Part shown: positions 32,606-43,550 of the stretch, piece by piece
Numbering within the stretch: the first letter of the stretch is position 1
How the letters are laid out: every line of letters begins with the position of its first letter
NCBI GenBank assembly: GCA_023653625.1
Contig: CM042911.1
Location: 26,944,192-27,008,191, forward strand
Source of the DNA: Triadica sebifera
Taxonomy: Eukaryota > Streptophyta > Magnoliopsida > Malpighiales > Euphorbiaceae
Length of the DNA stretch: 64,000 bases
Direction of reading: 5' to 3'
Program-made: the position numbers and the translations under genes
Notes under the pieces: model-generated
Seen by the model: the letters and a program-made list of their open reading frames with translations, nothing else
The model's database searches: none
Told to the model about the DNA's origin: nothing

Positions 32606-34338
32606 ATCATGGACATATAAGTCAATCTTCACAAAAAAAAGAATGATGCACTAGTCATGCCAAGTGGTGCGATCACAAGATCAAGGGCTAACAAACTAAG
32701 GCAAGCAATGCAAGGCTATGTTCAAAGCTTGGTCACTAAGGAGATCACAAAAGATGCATGCATGACAAAGGAGACGGAGTTGATTGAAGACCCAAGGCTC
32801 ATTACTTATTTATGCGGAACCCCCAAAGACCGTGCCTTGAAACCCCTTAACAAGACAAGGTAACAAACCTTAAGCTATGGTGATCATAGATTGAATCTGA
32901 CCCAAAGCTAACCAATATAGCAAAGAACCAAGATTATATGGTTTATTAATAATAGCCACACCACAAGCAATATTACTTGATAAGTAACTAATTTCTAAAG
33001 GTAATAAAGAGATACAAATTGGTCTCACTTTAAAGAAAAACACTCAAATTCGTTTTTATTCATTCATTCATGTCATGTACAAGAAGCCTAGATGAGTATT
33101 TATAGCCCTAAGTTTTTGAATCCTTTATGGTAAAGGATAACTAAATCATATTCTAACTCAACTCCTAAAATTACAGTCATATTCTAACTCATATTCTAAA
33201 AAGTAGAGTCCTACTTGAATTAGGACACTAATTAAATCTATCCAAAATAAAGTCTAAGGTAATTTAAATTAGGCAGCCCACATACATAATTTAGCCCAAT
33301 TACAAGTTAAGCCCCAAATCACATAAGTAGGCACATGGTTGGCACATGACTTGTAATCTTTAATTTTATGGACTTTGCCTTGTTTAGCACATTGGACTAG
33401 TCCATGCAAGATGGTTCTTCACACACCCTAAGATAAGTAATGGGCCTTGGGTCTTCAATCAACTCCATCTCCTTTGTCATGCATGCATCTTTTGTGATCT
33501 CCTTAGTGACCAAGCTTTTAATATAGCCTTGCATTACTTGCCTTGTTTGTTAGCCCTTGATCTTGTGATAGCACCACTTGGCATGACTAGTGCATCATTC
33601 TCCTTTTGTGAAGATTGACTTATATGTCCTTGATCTACATCACTTATCTTGGGGTGTGTAAAGAACTATCTTGCACTAGTCCAATGGGCTAAACAAGGCA
33701 AATTCCATCAAATTAAATATTACAAGTCATGTGCCAACCATGTGCTCAAGATCATGTGTCATGCATGTGCCTATTTATAGGATTTGGGCTTAACTTGTAA
33801 TTGGGCTTAATTATGTATGTGGCTGCTTAATTTAAATTACATTAGGCTTTAATTAGTGATAGACATGTGGGCCAAAATAAAGCCCAACCCACCACTTATC
33901 TTATTTTAGAAGGATTTAATTAGTATCCTAATTCAAGTAGGACTCTACCTTTTTAAAATATGAGTTAGAATATGACTGTACTTTTAGGACTTGAGTTAGA
34001 ATTGGATTTAGTTATCCGTTACCATAAAGGATTCAAAGACTTAGGACTATAAATACTCATATAGGTTTCTTGTACAAGACATGAATGAATAAAAATGAAT
34101 TTGAGTATTTTTCTTTAAAGTGAGGCAGATTTACATCTCTTTATTATCTTTAGGAATTAGTTACTTATCAAGTAATATTGCTTGTGGCGTGGCTATTCTT
34201 AATAAATCATATAATCTTGGTTCTTTGCTACATTGGTTAGCTTCGAGTAGGATTCAATCTATGATCATCATAGCTTAAAGTTTGTTTACCTTGTCTTATT
34301 GAGGGGTTTCAAGGCATGGTCTTTGGGGTTCTGTATCA
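32598..34338 (+). repeat. B3 3' LTR, split by a solo B LTR
   Basis: Parts 32598-32809 and 33648-34338, together 903 bp, ending TCTGTATCA. The first part encodes the tail motif MPSGAITRSRANKLRQAM (32657 onward), comparable to the A tail. Confidence 0.9.
32810..33642 (-). repeat. Solo LTR of family B, TSD CTTAT
   Basis: 833 bp, minus orientation, plus view TTATGCGGAACC (one change from TGATGC) to CTACATCA. Perfect duplications CTTAT at 32805-32809 and 33643-33647. Joining the flanks restores the B LTR order seen at 61125. Confidence 0.95.
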
Positions 34339-34521
34339 CTTCTTCCCAAAAGTGCACTCAAAGGGGAAGGTTTATACCAACCTTATAAACCAGTCCAGAA
34401 GTTCCTCCGTAACCGATGTGGGAAGCATCATCCCCACTCTCTTAAGACCTAGACTACCTCGATCGGCGATCTGTCGTAACCCGAAGGGATATTGGTGTAC
34501 AGGGCTGGCTTTGATACTAAA
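34339..34521 (-). mobile_element. TRIM fragment joined to an A LTR
   Basis: Minus strand: PBS-like TAGTATCAAAGCC, an internal spacer with CCCTTCGGGTTACGACAG, a purine tract and a terminal repeat starting TGATGCTTCCCACATCGG, cut after about 95 bp by the B3 LTR end. It matches the complete TRIM at 57273-57592 but lacks the 5' terminal repeat; an A LTR fragment stands there instead. Confidence 0.8.
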
Positions 34522-34825
34522 TAATGCAGCAACCACCTAGAATCTAAGTCTAGACAACCTCCAAATTTTAAGTTTAACCAATTTCAAAATTAGATTCTTC
34601 ACCCCCAAAACAACAAGGAATTGGTAACAAAGAGTATGAAGAGAGAATTGGATTCACTCCACAAATTAGTTACTAACCTGATAAGTGAAAACAATCCTTA
34701 GATTATCAATGGAGATCATACCTCCTACTTAAAGAACACTCAAGAACACTCAAATTTTGATCTGAATCGTCAATCTATCTCTTCCATGGCATGTAAGATC
34801 ATCTCTGTTGTCTTGGCTCGCATCA
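34522..34825 (-). repeat. Family A LTR derivative, 304 bp
   Basis: Minus orientation, both LTR ends present (TAATGCAGC and CTCGCATCA in plus view), but the middle 530 bp are deleted. Its 3' end meets the TRIM PBS region exactly where an LTR normally meets its own PBS. Confidence 0.8.
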
Positions 34826-35207
34826 CATTACCAGAACATTAGTTATTATAAAAAACTTCAAGGCTGCTCTTGGAATTCTGAAACAGAGTCATCAATTGAT
34901 ATAAGCCTATCTAATAAATACATTCATCATATGTATTCATTTTTATACCAAAAATTCCAAATCATAACCACATTTATATATCTTGAAATTTCCATATCAT
35001 TTAATCTAATTACCATTAAAGTTAAAGATAATAATTAAACATATTCCATGACGTTCTTATCAAACATTAGCATATAATTTCATATAGTTAAATGCCACAT
35101 GTAAGATTTTTATCAATGAAGCATATACATAACCAATCTCAATTTTTCTCTTGTTCTTCTCTTTTCCTCCTTCACAATATGGCATTTTCCTTCCCTTTAT
35201 CAACTTA
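34826..35207 (-). repeat. Relic F-like LTR, part 1
   Basis: Clearly related to, but more diverged than, the F1 LTR: TTCTGAAACAGAGTCATCAA here against TTCTGTACCCGAGCCATCAA near 44214. It continues at 42628-42714 and 56551-57272, separated by A2 and F1. Confidence 0.7.
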
Positions 35208-36044
35208 TGATGCGATCCAAGACAACAAATATGATCTTACATGCCATGGAGGAGATGGATTAGTGATGCCACTTGGTCCAATCATAAGATCAAGTAGAAA
35301 CAAGCTCATAGCAGCCTTGCAAATGTATATTCAGAGCTTAGTGACAAGAGATGTCAAAGAAGAGGCTTGGGTCAGGCTTGAAGAGATGGAATCAGTTGGC
35401 GATCCAAAGCTTGTGACACTCATTGGGGCATGTGATGGTGAAGAAAACTAGCCTAATGGGCTAGAGAAGAAGTCTATATTACAAGGTTCAACTCATGTGC
35501 AATATGCTATGTTAAGGTGGACTTATGTTATGTCATGGTTGGGCCTAAGATTAATTTTAGTGGGCTGTTTTATTTTAATTATTGGAATGTAATTTCATTT
35601 AAAGACACATGATCAGCCTTATTTTAACTTGTCTTAAGTGTGTAGGCCTTATAAAATTAAGCCCATTCGTTTGTCCTTAAGTTATTAGGGTCAGATTGGT
35701 CTTTTCTTCATATTTGCACCTAGGGTTTGGTTTGTAGAGGTATAAATACCTCCTTATGCGTGTAAGACAATCAGATTGGTGATTTAAGATCAAAATTTCA
35801 GTGTTCTTGAGTGTTCTTCAAGTGGGAGGTGTGATCTCCATTTTTCTACCAAGGATTGTTTTCACTTATCAGGTTGGTAATTAATTTGTGGCATGAATCC
35901 AATTCTCTCTTCATACTCTTTGTTACCAATTCCTTGCTGTTTTTGGGGTGAAGAGTCTAATCTTGCAATTGTTTAAAACTTAAGATTTGTATCAAATTGA
36001 TTTGGAGGTTGTCTAGACTTAGATTCTAGGTGGTTGCTGCATCA
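35208..36044 (+). repeat. A2 5' LTR
   Basis: 837 bp, TGATGCG to TGCATCA. It contains the coding tail of pol (to about 35451) as a non-expressed copy, a TATA box and the usual CT-rich end. The neighbouring open frame from 35092 starts outside the LTR and is accidental. Confidence 0.95.
35741..35748 (+). promoter_or_regulatory. TATA box in A2 5' LTR
   Basis: TATAAATA centred in the palindrome GAGGTATAAATACCTC. The same box is at 5049-5056, 42324-42331 and (minus) 9196-9203, so it probably marks the U3/R border. The start site itself is not visible. Confidence 0.65.
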
Positions 36045-36046
36045 TT

Positions 36047-36058
36047 TGGTATCAGAGC
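36047..36058 (+). other. A2 primer-binding site
   Basis: TGGTATCAGAGC, two bases after the LTR, a perfect match to the plant initiator Met-tRNA site. Confidence 0.95.
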
Positions 36059-37043
36059 TTTGGTTCTAAATCAATTGTACTTATCTTTATTTTTCTAGTT
36101 TTAGTGATATTTGTTCAAGTTACAGCATAAAAAAAAAAGTTTATCTATTTGTGGCCGAATTTGCCTATATTGTTGTCTATTGAAGTTTGGTTTATTTCTT
36201 TTTTTTTTGGGGTATGAATTTTTGGTGTTTCAATTTTTTTTGTTGTTTATCATATTACAAAAAAAAAAACAACAACAAAAAAAATTCGTGCATATTGGCA
36301 TTGATTGCCAAAAGTGGGACTGTTTGGATTCAATTGATTGCACACATATATAAAATGAATTGCCTCTGAATATATTTGCTCTATTCTGATTAAAATTGAT
36401 AATTTGAGCAATTTTGAGTGGAGTTCGTAATTAAAATTGATTGGTTTCATATTGAGGTATAAGTTGAGATTTCATTGCTTATTGCTGGAAATTGTGCAAT
36501 TGGTGGATAATAGTTACTAATAGGCATACAATTAGCTTATTTGGCAGTAAGTTGGGAATGGTTTAGTGAGTTTTAGGTTCTGGTTCGAATTCTTTTAGGG
36601 AAGTAGCACATATGCACTTAATTGTTTCTAGTTTTGTCAATTTATTGCATTCTTTGTTTTATATTCTTGACTGCTGGACTTGTTTCCATTACATTAGTTG
36701 AGAAATTTTGCATTCCATATTACTCAAATAACAATATTATATCTGCACACCTCATTCTTCATCCGTGTATGCATATAGCATATACTTGTCATTCCTTGCT
36801 TTCATCTCATTAATTTTGCTTCTAGTTTTGTGATGTTTCCTCTCTTGCTTAGGAATTGTCTATTTTAATTTTCTGTCGGATATTGCTGCTCATTGTTATT
36901 GATCTGGTTGGTTGAAATTGATCCAGAAATATATCATAGTGAGTACACAATAGCGGTAAAAGGCAGGAGTGGTTAGCTCAAAAGACGGTAAAAGCCTTAA
37001 TTGAGTGAAACACGAGCGAACATACACATTTTGAGTGAAACAC
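36059..37043 (+). other. A2 leader, non-coding
   Basis: About 1 kb between PBS and gag, T-rich, with A-runs near 36128 and 36257. No conserved reading frame; several short open frames are chance. It would hold the packaging signal of the RNA. Confidence 0.7.
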
Positions 37044-38042
37044 ATGAGGGAGTGTGTGAGGCCATTTATTTACATCATGTCTAAATCAAGCAACCAGGAA
37101 AGAAGTAGTGATGAAGGAAACAAAACTTTCTTCACATTGGAGGCTATGCAACAACAATTTGGAAGGCTTGAGATTCTGCTTCGAGACATGAATGATCGGT
37201 TTGACAAGTATGGTAGGAGCTTAGAAGGTCATGATCAAGCTCTACAGAATCTTAGAAGAGATACATCCTTGCAAAGTCGAATTGGAGGGAGAAGGGAAAG
37301 GTTAGTAACTCCACCTCAATCTGACTATGAAGAAGATTTTGATGACTTTGATGATGATAGGGATAGAAATCAGTTTGGAGGTAGAGGGGGCAGAAATGAT
37401 AGAGGAAGGAATAGGAGAGAACATAGAGGCAGGGTAGAGGCGGATAGATTTGGGAATGTTGAGAATCGGATAGATCGTAATTTGGGGAGTATTAAAATGA
37501 AAATCCCTACTTTTCAAGGTAGGAATGATGCTGATGCTTACTTGGAGTGGGAGAGAAAAGTGGAATTGGTGTTTGAATGTCATAACTATTCTGAGGAAAA
37601 AAAAGTAAAGTTGGCAGCCGTGGAATCCACTGACTATGCCTTGGTATGGTGGGACCAAATCATCCTCAATAGGCGTAGGAATGGGGAAAGGCCTATAAAC
37701 ACATGGGTGGGGATGAAGGCAGTCATGAGAAAGAGGTTTGTCCCTAGTTACTATTATAGGGAACTACATCAAAGGCTCCAAACTTTAAGGTAAGGGAATA
37801 AAAGTGTTGAGGACTATCATAAAGAAATGGAGATAGCTATGATGAGGGCTAATATTGCTGAAGATAGGGAGGCTACCATGACACGTTTATTGGCTGGTCT
37901 AAATAAAGAAATTGCAAATGTTATTGAGCTGCACCACTATGTAGAGTTAGAGGAGATGGTGAATATGGCTATGAAGGTGGAGAAGCAACTAAAGCAAAAG
38001 GGAACCAACAAACCAACCTATTTGGGTTCCACATCTAATTAG
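37044..38042 (+). pseudogene. gag: A2 gag
   Basis: First ATG at 37044; a second in-frame ATG at 37077 (MSKSSNQERSSDE) is the likelier start. N-terminal region with FTLEAMQQQFGRLEILLRDM (coiled-coil like), then the Arg/Asp-rich stretch and the ALVWWDQ capsid core as in A1. A TAA at 37791-37793 breaks gag where A1 has CCA. The frame resumes and ends at the TAG (38040-38042) shared with A1. Confidence 0.9.
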
Positions 38043-38800
38043 AGCTCAAAATGGCCAAAAAGGGAAGACAAAGCCAAAGACAAGGTAAGAGAAGAAAAGG
38101 GTAAAGTAGAGCAAAAAGGTAACCCTAAAGCTAATGCTACTTCTTCTTCCAATACTGAAAAGCATAGAAACATAAAATGCTTTAAGTGCCTTGGCAATGG
38201 ACATATTGCATCTCAATGCCCAAATAAAAAGGTTATGATATTGAAAGATAATGGTGTAATTGAATCCGAAAGTGATAAAGAATCTGATTCAATACCTTCA
38301 TTTGAAGATTGTAGTGATGATGATGAGGCCGAGCATGCTGTTGGCGGGGATTTAAATTTTGTGGTTAGGCGTGTACTAAATGTACAATTGAAAGAGGATG
38401 GGGTTGAACAAAGGGAAAATATCTTCCATTCCAGATGCTTGATAAATGGCAAAATTTGTAGTCTTATAATTGATAGAGGAAGTTGTACTAATGTTGCAAG
38501 TACTACTTTAGTTGATAAGTTGGGGCTGGATTGTTTGAAACATCCTAGGCCATATAGACTACAATGGCTTAATGATTGTGGAGAGATAAGAGTAAATAAA
38601 CAAGTTTTAATTTCATTTTCCATTGGAAGATATTCTGACCGTGTACTTTGTGATGTAGTACCTATGCATGCAGGTCATGTGTTGCTTGGTAGGCTATGGC
38701 AATATGACAGAAAGGTGACACATGATGGGTATAGAAATAGACACTCATTCATGATGGGAGATCAACGTATCATTCTGGCTCCTATGACTCCTAGTGAAGT
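38043..38800 (+). pseudogene. pol: A2 zinc knuckle and protease
   Basis: Same frame as gag. CFKCLGNGHIASQC at about 38179-38220, then the protease with IIDRGSCTN (DRG; Asp kept), full through KQVLISFSIGRY and LLGRLWQYD. At about 38798 one extra base (GTTGATGGGAG against GTTTATGAAG in A1) shifts the frame, so the open frame ends in wrong-frame residues at 38909. Confidence 0.85.
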
Positions 38801-40683
38801 TGATGGGAGATCAAATGAAGCTAAAAAGGAGCATGGAGGAAGAAATGCAAAAAGAAGCCGAAAAGTTCAAATTGAGAGAAAAGGAGCAAAAAGAAAATGG
38901 AAAGGCTGAGAGTTTCAAAATAAGAGAGATGAGAGGAAAAGAAAAAGGAGAGGCTAAAAAAGAGAGAAAAATGGGAGGAAAAGAGGCCCAAAAAGAAAAG
39001 CAAATAGTTGGCCCAAAGGAGAGTGGTACAAAGAAAAACAATTTTTATGCAAAAGTAAGGGATATGATAGTGGCTTTTGAGAATCAACAATGTTTACTTG
39101 TACTCATGTACAAGGAATCTTATTTTAATGAAGCTGATCTTAACCCTTCTTTGCCTAGTGTTGTTGTTTCTTTATTGCAGGAATATGAGAATGTATTTCC
39201 TGAAGAGTTACCACAAGGATTTCCACCAATAAGAGGAATTGAACATAAAATTGATTTCATACCAGGAGCTCAAATTCCAAATCGACCAGCCTATAGGAGC
39301 AACCCCGAGGAGCCAAAGGAACTTCAAAGGCAAGTGGAGGAGTTGTTAGCAAAGGGGCATATCCGTGAGAGTCTTAGTCCGTGTACAGTGCCGGTGCTTT
39401 TGGTGCCAAAAAAGGATGGGAGTTGGCGCATGTGTGTTAATTGTAGGGCTGTGAATCGCATAACAGTTAAGTATCGCCATCCAATACCCAGATTGGATGA
39501 TATGTTAGACGAACTGCATGGCGCTTGTGTCTTAAGAAAGATTGATTTGATGAGTGGATATCACCAAATTAGGATGAAAGTTGGTGATGAATGGAAAACA
39601 GCATTTAAAACAAAGCTTGGTTTATATGAGTGGCTCGTTATGCCTTTTGGTCTAACCAATGCCCCCATCACTTTTATGAGATTGATGAATCATGTTTTGC
39701 GTCAGTTCATTGGAAAATTTGTTGTTGTTTATTTTGATGATATTTTGATTTATAGTAAATCTGTTGATGAGCATGTACATCATCTTAGGGCTGTTTTGGA
39801 TACACTTAGGAGAGAAGAATTGTATGCTAAACTTAAAAAGTGCACATTTTGCATGAATAGAGTTATATTCTTAGGGTATGTGGTGAGTGCCAATGGAATT
39901 GAGGTTCATGAGGAGAAGATAAGGGCTATCCAAGAATGGCCAACCCCTAGGAATGTGAGTGATGTTAGGAGATTTCATGGCCTTGCTAGCTTTTACAGGA
40001 GGTTTGTAAAGGATTTTAGTGTCATTACTGTTCCTTTAACTGAAATCATTAAAAAGGATGTGGGGTTTAAGTGGGGCGAGGCGCAAGAACTTGCATTTAA
40101 TACTTTGAAAGATAAACTTTGTTCTGCACCTGTTTTGAGTTTGCCTGATTTTAATTCTACTTTTGAGATTGAATGTGATGCCTCCAGGATAGGTATTAGT
40201 GCTGTTTTGATGCAGGGTAGGCGACCAATTGCTTTCTTTAGTGAAAAGTTGAGTGGTGCACAACTCAATTATTCCACGTATGACAAGGAGTTGTATGCAT
40301 TGGTGAGGGCTTTGGAGACTTGGCAGCATTGTCTTTGGCCTAAAGAGTTTGTGATTCATAGTGATCATGAGTCTTTAAAGCATCTCAAGGGTCAAGGTAA
40401 GTTGAACAAACGACATGCCAAATGGTTGGAGTTCATTGAGACCTTTCCTTATGTGATTCAATACAAACAAGGTAAGGAAAATGTGGTTGCTGATGCATTA
40501 TCTAGAAGATATACTCTTATTACTACTTTGAGTTCTCGATTGATGGGATTTGAATATATAAGGGAATTGTATGCTTCTGATTCTGATTTTTCAAATGTTT
40601 ATAATGCATGTGAACAATCTGCATTTCAAAGGTTTTATAGGCATGATGGTTATTTATTTAGAGAAAATAATTTGTGTGCCTAA
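38794..40683 (+). pseudogene. pol: A2 linker, RT and RNase H
   Basis: 629-residue frame. The Lys/Glu linker runs to about 39050. RT has VPVLLVPKKDGSWRM, KIDLMSGYHQIRMK, MPFGLTNA and YFDD at 39730-39741. RNase H has the normal SEKLSGAQLNYSTYDKELYAL and HSDHESLKHLKG blocks. A two-base deletion at about 40668 shifts the frame, giving a stop at 40683 at the start of integrase. Confidence 0.9.
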
Positions 40684-42034
40684 TTGTTCAATGCGTGAGT
40701 TGCTTGTACATGAGGCTCATAATGGTGGTTTGATGGGTCATTTTGGTATTGCTAAGACACTTGACATCTTGCATGAGCATTTTTATTGGCCTAATATGAA
40801 GAAAGATGTTGACAAAATTTGCTCTAGGTGTGTTGCATGTAAGCAAGCCAAGTCAAGAATTCAACCTCATGGGTTGTATACTCCTTTACCCATCCCTAGT
40901 CAGCCCTGGATTGACATTTCTATAGATTTTGTGTTGGGACTGCCCAGGACTAAAAGGGGAAGAGATAGCATTTTTGTTGTAGTTGATAGGTTTAGCAAGA
41001 TGGCACATTTCATTGCTTGCCATAAAACTGATGACGCTACACATATTTCTGATTTGTTCTTTAAGGATGTTGTTCGTTTGCATAGTGTTCCTAAAACTAT
41101 TGTTTCTGATAGAGATTCTAAGTTTTTGAGTCATTTTTGGCGTGTGTTGTGGGGAAAGTTGGGAACAAAGTTGCTATTTTCTACTACTTGTCATCCTCAA
41201 ACAGATGGTCAAACTGAAGTGGTTAATAGAACTTTAGGATCATTATTAAGTGCTGTTGTTCGAAAGAATTTGAAAACTTGGGAAGATTGTTTGCCATTAG
41301 TAGAATTTGCATATAATAGAAGCATTCATTCATCAACAGGTTATTCTCCATTTGAAATTGTCTATGGTTTTAATCCGCTAACCCCTTTGGATTTGTTGCC
41401 TATACCTGTGAATGATATTTCTAACTTAGATGGGCAAAAGAAGGCAGATTTGATTAAGTCCATACACGAGAAGGCAAAGCAGCACATTGAGTTAAAGAAC
41501 AAAAGTTATGCGCAAAAAGTCAATCAAGGATGTAAAGTTGTGAAATTTGAACCTGGAGATTGGGTATGGGTGCATTTTAGGAAAGAGAGATTTCCTAACC
41601 AAAGGAAATCCAAGTTGGATCCAAGAGGCGATGGACCTTTTCAAGTGGTTGAGAGGATCAATGACAATGCCTATAAGATTGACTTGCCCAGTGAGTATGG
41701 TGTTTCAGCAACTTTTAATGTTGCTGACCTTTCTCCTTTTGATAATGCAGGTGGTGATTCGAGCACGAATCATTTTGTGAAGGGAGGGAATGATGCGAAT
41801 CAAGACAACAAATATGATCTTACATGCCATGGAGGAGATGGATTAGTGATTCCACTTGGTCCAATCATAAGATCAAGTAGAAATAAGCTCAAGACAGCCT
41901 TGCAAATGTATATTCAGAGCTTAGTGACAAGAGATATCAATGAAGAGGCTTGCGTCAGGCTTGAAGAGATGGAATCAGTTGGCGATCCAAAGCTTGTGAC
42001 ACTCATTGGGGCATGTGATGGTGAAGACAACTAG
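40684..42034 (+). pseudogene. pol: A2 integrase and CR-like tail
   Basis: Open from 40571 in the third frame, with real homology from about 40668. HHCC finger (HEAHNGGLMGHFGIAKTLDIL, CSRCVACK), DDE residues in IDFVLG, IVSDRDSKF and HPQTDGQTEVVNRTL, and the GPF module are all kept. From 41791 the codons lie in the 3' LTR, with GPIIRSSRNKLKTALQ, ending at 42034. Catalytic residues are intact, but the frame has no normal start. Confidence 0.9.
41779..41790 (+). other. A2 polypurine tract
   Basis: GAAGGGAGGGAA directly before the 3' LTR. Confidence 0.85.
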
Positions 42035-42627
42035 CCTAATGGGCTAGAGAAGAAGTCTATATTACAAGGTTCAAGTCATGTGCAATATAATATGTTAAGG
42101 TGGACTTATGTTATGTCATGGTTGGGCCTAAGATTAATTTTAGTGGGCTGATTTATTTTAATTATTGGAATGTAATTTCATTTAAAGACACATGATCAGC
42201 CTTATTTTAACTTGTCTTAAGTGTGTAGGCCTTATAAAATTAAGCTCATTTGTTTGTCCTTAAGTCATTAGGGTCAGATTGGTCTTTTCTTCATATTTGC
42301 ACTTAGGGTTTGGTTTGTAGAGGTATAAATACCTCCTTATGTGTGTAAGACAATCAGATTGGTGATTTAAGATCAAAATTTCAGTGTTCTAGAGTGTTCT
42401 TCAAGTGGGAGGTGTGATCTCCATTGATATACCAAGGATTGTTTTCACTTATCAGGTTGGTAATTAATTTGTGGCGTGAATTCAATTCTCTCTTCATACT
42501 CGTTGTTACCAATTCCTTGCTGTTTTGGAGGTGAAGAGTCTAATCTTGCAATTGTTTAAAACTTAAGATTTGTATCAAATTGATTTGGAGCTTGTCTAGA
42601 CATAAATTCTAGGTGGTTGCCGCATCA
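41791..42627 (+). repeat. A2 3' LTR
   Basis: 837 bp, same length and ends as the 5' LTR. It encodes the last 81 residues of pol (to 42034) and has a TATA box at 42324-42331. Confidence 0.95.
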
Positions 42628-42714
42628 ACTTCTTTATGGTTGCCTGTTTTCTGCACTTGATTGTCCTAACAACAATTCAACAACATCTCATTTTCTTTAT
42701 GCATAAACACCTAA
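42628..42714 (-). repeat. Relic F-like LTR, part 2
   Basis: 87 bp between A2 and F1, ending in the F1 target duplication CCTAA (42710-42714). It bridges relic part 1 and part 3. Confidence 0.65.
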
Positions 42715-43384
42715 TGTAACACCCCCTTACCCCACTATAGTTCAACAAGATAAGTGAGCATTACCCGTCTTACTGTTTATAAAATTAATGAAGTGAAGTA
42801 AATATTTTTTTTTCCGAAAATATTGCATAAACTAAAATAAAATTTCATACAAGCCCAAATATTAAAACTTTTATTTATTTATAAAGTATATTAATTTACA
42901 TTCAAATCATGTTCTTTTTCATAGTGACTCACATATTTAATACTTTAATACTCACATATGAAATAAAAACGATACTTTAATTTACAAAATTTTTAACGAC
43001 ATATACCGAAAATTAAACCCAAAGCTTTTTGTTGCTTTCCTCCGGGTACCCTTTTTCTTCTGACAGTCTATTTTCTATGGCTACACTTCTAAACCTGCGC
43101 GAGAGGAAATCACCTGTGCTAAGCTACTAGTTTAGTGGTGCTTCAATGATAAAAATTTTACATACATATATATTTTCTCACATATTAATTACCCATTTAA
43201 TAAATAAGACATAAAATAAAGAATTATATAAAATCAATAAATTTCTGCAAACACTCAATATCTAATAACTTTAATTCATATAACATTTATAAAAAAAAAA
43301 TCACATACTTCGATATTATTATTATTATTATTTATTTGTGCCCATAACACCTATAACCGAACTAACTAATAGGAATAACGGGGT

Positions 43385-43550
43385 TGTCATTCCCGGCTTT
43401 CATAATATGGCGCCGAGCGCTTTTATAATAATGTCATTACGGCTTTTGTTATATTGCCATTACCGACTTAATAATTTTGCGCCAAACGCATTTATAAATT
43501 GTCATTACCGGCTTTCATATTTGGCACCGAGTGCCTTAAATCTCCTGATT
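43385..43550 (-). repeat. Tandem hairpin units in F LTR
   Basis: Four spaced units (plus view) starting TGTCATTCCCGG, TGTCATTACGG, TGCCATTACCG and TGTCATTACCGG. Three carry small stems: GGCGCCGAGCGC, GCGCCAAACGC and GGCACCGAGTGCC. The same array is at about 54197-54355 in the other LTR. Confidence 0.75.

Larger units (their letters stand above)
32207..34338 (+). mobile_element. B3: 3' end of a family B element
   Basis: Plus-strand remnant with the pol C-terminus, PPT and 3' LTR. Everything upstream of the integrase tail is missing. The LTR holds a solo B LTR. Confidence 0.85.
35208..42627 (+). mobile_element. A2: complete CRM-like gypsy element, defective
   Basis: 7420 bp with two LTRs of 837 bp each, PBS, a leader of about 1 kb, gag-pol and PPT. 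Flanks ACTTA (35203-35207) and ACTTC (42628-42632) match at four of five bases. The coding region has two in-frame stops in gag and two frameshifts. Its protein is very close to A1. Confidence 0.95.

Noticed and set aside
34316..34540. 74-residue plus-strand frame
   Set aside because: Runs across the B LTR end and the TRIM fragment in antisense; no family match.
35092..35451. 119-residue plus-strand frame
   Set aside because: Starts in the relic LTR and runs by chance into the pol tail of the A2 5' LTR.
36111..36813. Several short frames in the A2 leader
   Set aside because: Low-complexity, T-rich, with no counterpart in related elements; treated as leader.
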